Source: Tannerella sp. (GTDB lineage Bacteria; Bacteroidota; Bacteroidia; Bacteroidales; Tannerellaceae). From it: a stretch of DNA of 5,817 nucleotides. The position numbers were made by a program, and so were the translations under genes. The notes beneath the pieces are model-generated. The model was not told where the DNA came from. It did no database searches and worked only from the letters and a program-made list of their open reading frames with translations. The stretch's first letter is position 1. Every line of letters starts with the position of its first letter. The stretch is from the NCBI GenBank assembly GCA_031283785.1, contig JAITBC010000358.1, forward strand, positions 1 to 5,817, in the 5' to 3' direction. Below are positions 4,720 through 5,817 of the stretch, one piece after another.

Positions 4720-5817
4720 ATGGTTGCTAATAAAACAATAAAGAGAAGTTATCCGGTCATCAATATGGGTTGTGCAGCATGTGCCGGACGTGTGGATAAG
4801 ACTTTAAACAGGCAGAAAGGCGTCCTGTCGGCGTCCGTCAATTATGCTTCGGCTATGGCGACTGTCGAATATAATCCTGCCGACACCTCACCTGAAATAC
4901 TGAAAAAAGCAATTCAGGAGGCCGGTTACGACTTGATAATTGAAACGGAAAGCGATGTAAACGACGAAATAGAAAAAACATACCGGGAAAAATACCGTCA
5001 TCTGCGAATGAATACCCTTTGGGCAATCACTCTTTCTGTTCCCGTCGTTATGATCGGTATGATTTTTATGAATATGCCTTACGCCGATTATATCGTGTGG
5101 GCGCTTTCTACTCCGGTAGTTTTCCGCTTTGGCAGGGATTTTTTTGTTAATGCATGGAAACAACTGCGGCATCGTTCGACTAATATGGATACGCTGATTG
5201 CACTCAGCGCCGGCATCGCATACCTGTTCAGCGTTTTCAGCGTATTATTTCCCGAATTGTGGCATTCGAAGGGTTTGCATCCGCATGTCTATTTTGAAAC
5301 GTCAGGTGTGATAATAACATTTATATTGCTTGGTCGCCTGCTCGAAGAAAAAGCAAAAGGACAAACATCCTCAGCAATAAAAAAACTAATCGGATTACAG
5401 CCCAAAACGGTAACCGTCGTAGACGCGTCGGGCCGTCAAATCGTTGTTCCGCTAAGTCAAGTGGTGGCTGGAGATGTTTTAGCGGTCAGGCCGGGCGAGA
5501 AAATTGCCGCCGATGGGATCGTGACGGAAGGGAGTTCGTATGTTAACGAGAGTATGCTGAGCGGCGAATCGCTACCCGTACCGAAAAAACGTAACAGCAG
5601 GGTCTTCGCGGGAACAATCAATTTAAAAGGAAGTTTTCATTTTAAAACGGAAAAAATCGGCGCAGAAACAATGCTCGCACAGATTATCCACATGGTACAG
5701 GATGCGCAGGGCAGTAAAATTCCCGTGCAGAAACTCGTTGACAAGATTGCCTCCATATTCGTCCCTGTTATTATCGGCATATCGGCGCTTACGTTTTTGC
5801 TCTGGATAATTTTAGAG
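4720..5817 (+). CDS. copA: CopA-type Cu+-exporting P-type ATPase, N-terminal 366 residues (truncated by window edge)
   Basis: Heavy-metal (P1B) ATPase that pumps Cu+ out of the cytoplasm using ATP. Residues 9-75 form a heavy-metal-associated domain with metal site MGCAAC (Met16, Cys18, Cys21). Membrane helices follow at about 97-118, 122-142, 156-178 and 189-206, with the Cu-ATPase signature NMDTLIALS at 155-163. The actuator domain (about 210-335) carries SGES at 281-284, equivalent to the TGES phosphatase loop. A further helix starts near 344. The CPC metal site, DKTG phosphorylation loop and ATP-binding domain should lie beyond the right edge; a full protein would be about 740 residues. 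ATG 4720 is the earliest possible start, since TGA at 4714-4716 is in frame just upstream. No Shine-Dalgarno site is present. No copper chaperone or regulator gene is visible beside it. Silver transport is also likely in this family. Confidence 0.93.
   Translation, partial: MVANKTIKRSYPVINMGCAACAGRVDKTLNRQKGVLSASVNYASAMATVEYNPADTSPEILKKAIQEAGYDLIIETESDVNDEIEKTYREKYRHLRMNTLWAITLSVPVVMIGMIFMNMPYADYIVWALSTPVVFRFGRDFFVNAWKQLRHRSTNMDTLIALSAGIAYLFSVFSVLFPELWHSKGLHPHVYFETSGVIITFILLGRLLEEKAKGQTSSAIKKLIGLQPKTVTVVDASGRQIVVPLSQVVAGDVLAVRPGEKIAADGIVTEGSSYVNESMLSGESLPVPKKRNSRVFAGTINLKGSFHFKTEKIGAETMLAQIIHMVQDAQGSKIPVQKLVDKIASIFVPVIIGISALTFLLWIILE

Noticed and set aside
4765..4785. HMA motif MGCAAC lacking the usual Thr/Ser before the first Cys
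   Set aside because: The MxCxxC metal-binding residues are all present; the intervening residue is variable in this family.
4888..5172. 94-codon - strand open frame opposite copA
   Set aside because: It is antisense to a well-supported P-type ATPase and shows no independent features.
5560..5572. SGES instead of TGES in the actuator loop of CopA as a sign of inactivation
   Set aside because: Ser/Thr exchange at this position is conservative and the catalytic Glu is kept, so no loss of function is implied.

Overview
The window looks like an ordinary chromosomal segment of a Bacteroidales bacterium. The evidence is the promoter style (TTG or TTTG, about 20 bp, then TAnnTTTG), the lack of clear Shine-Dalgarno sites before most starts, the Bacteroidales form of dihydroorotase, and CopA and NhaC sequences that read like Bacteroidales proteins. 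The dihydroorotase resembles the Porphyromonas type from memory, but the genus cannot be fixed from this window.

Layout, left to right. (1) The C-terminal end of a zinc metalloprotease of family M48 on the + strand, cut by the left edge. (2) A convergent intergenic region (286-570) filled with direct repeats: a 10-bp tandem duplication, then a roughly 90-bp unit present twice, each copy ending in 9-bp AATTTCACG repeats. (3) An NhaC-type Na+/H+ antiporter on the - strand (571-1869), with a good Bacteroidales promoter in the divergent region 1870-2112. (4) A two-gene + strand unit: a polyprenol-phosphate-mannose-synthase-like GT2 glycosyltransferase (2113-2856) and dihydroorotase pyrC (2921-4342). 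They are separated only by a heptanucleotide repeat (AATTRTC, about 7.5 copies) that starts as a palindrome over the first gene's stop codon. (5) A 377-bp non-coding region (4343-4719) holding a self-contained promoter plus terminator that could express a small RNA of about 90 nt, followed by two further promoter matches leading to the next gene. (6) The N-terminal 366 residues of a CopA-type Cu+ P-type ATPase, cut by the right edge.

The genes do not form one pathway. They cover envelope proteolysis, sodium/proton homeostasis, lipid-linked mannose donor synthesis, pyrimidine biosynthesis and copper export. I see no phage, CRISPR, toxin-antitoxin, insertion sequence or defence system. The parts most worth a second look are non-coding: the putative small RNA locus, the 91-bp tandem repeat and the heptamer array. 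Among proteins, the dihydroorotase has Gln in place of the first His of the usual HxH metal motif and a low-complexity N-terminal loop carrying a 12-bp direct repeat.
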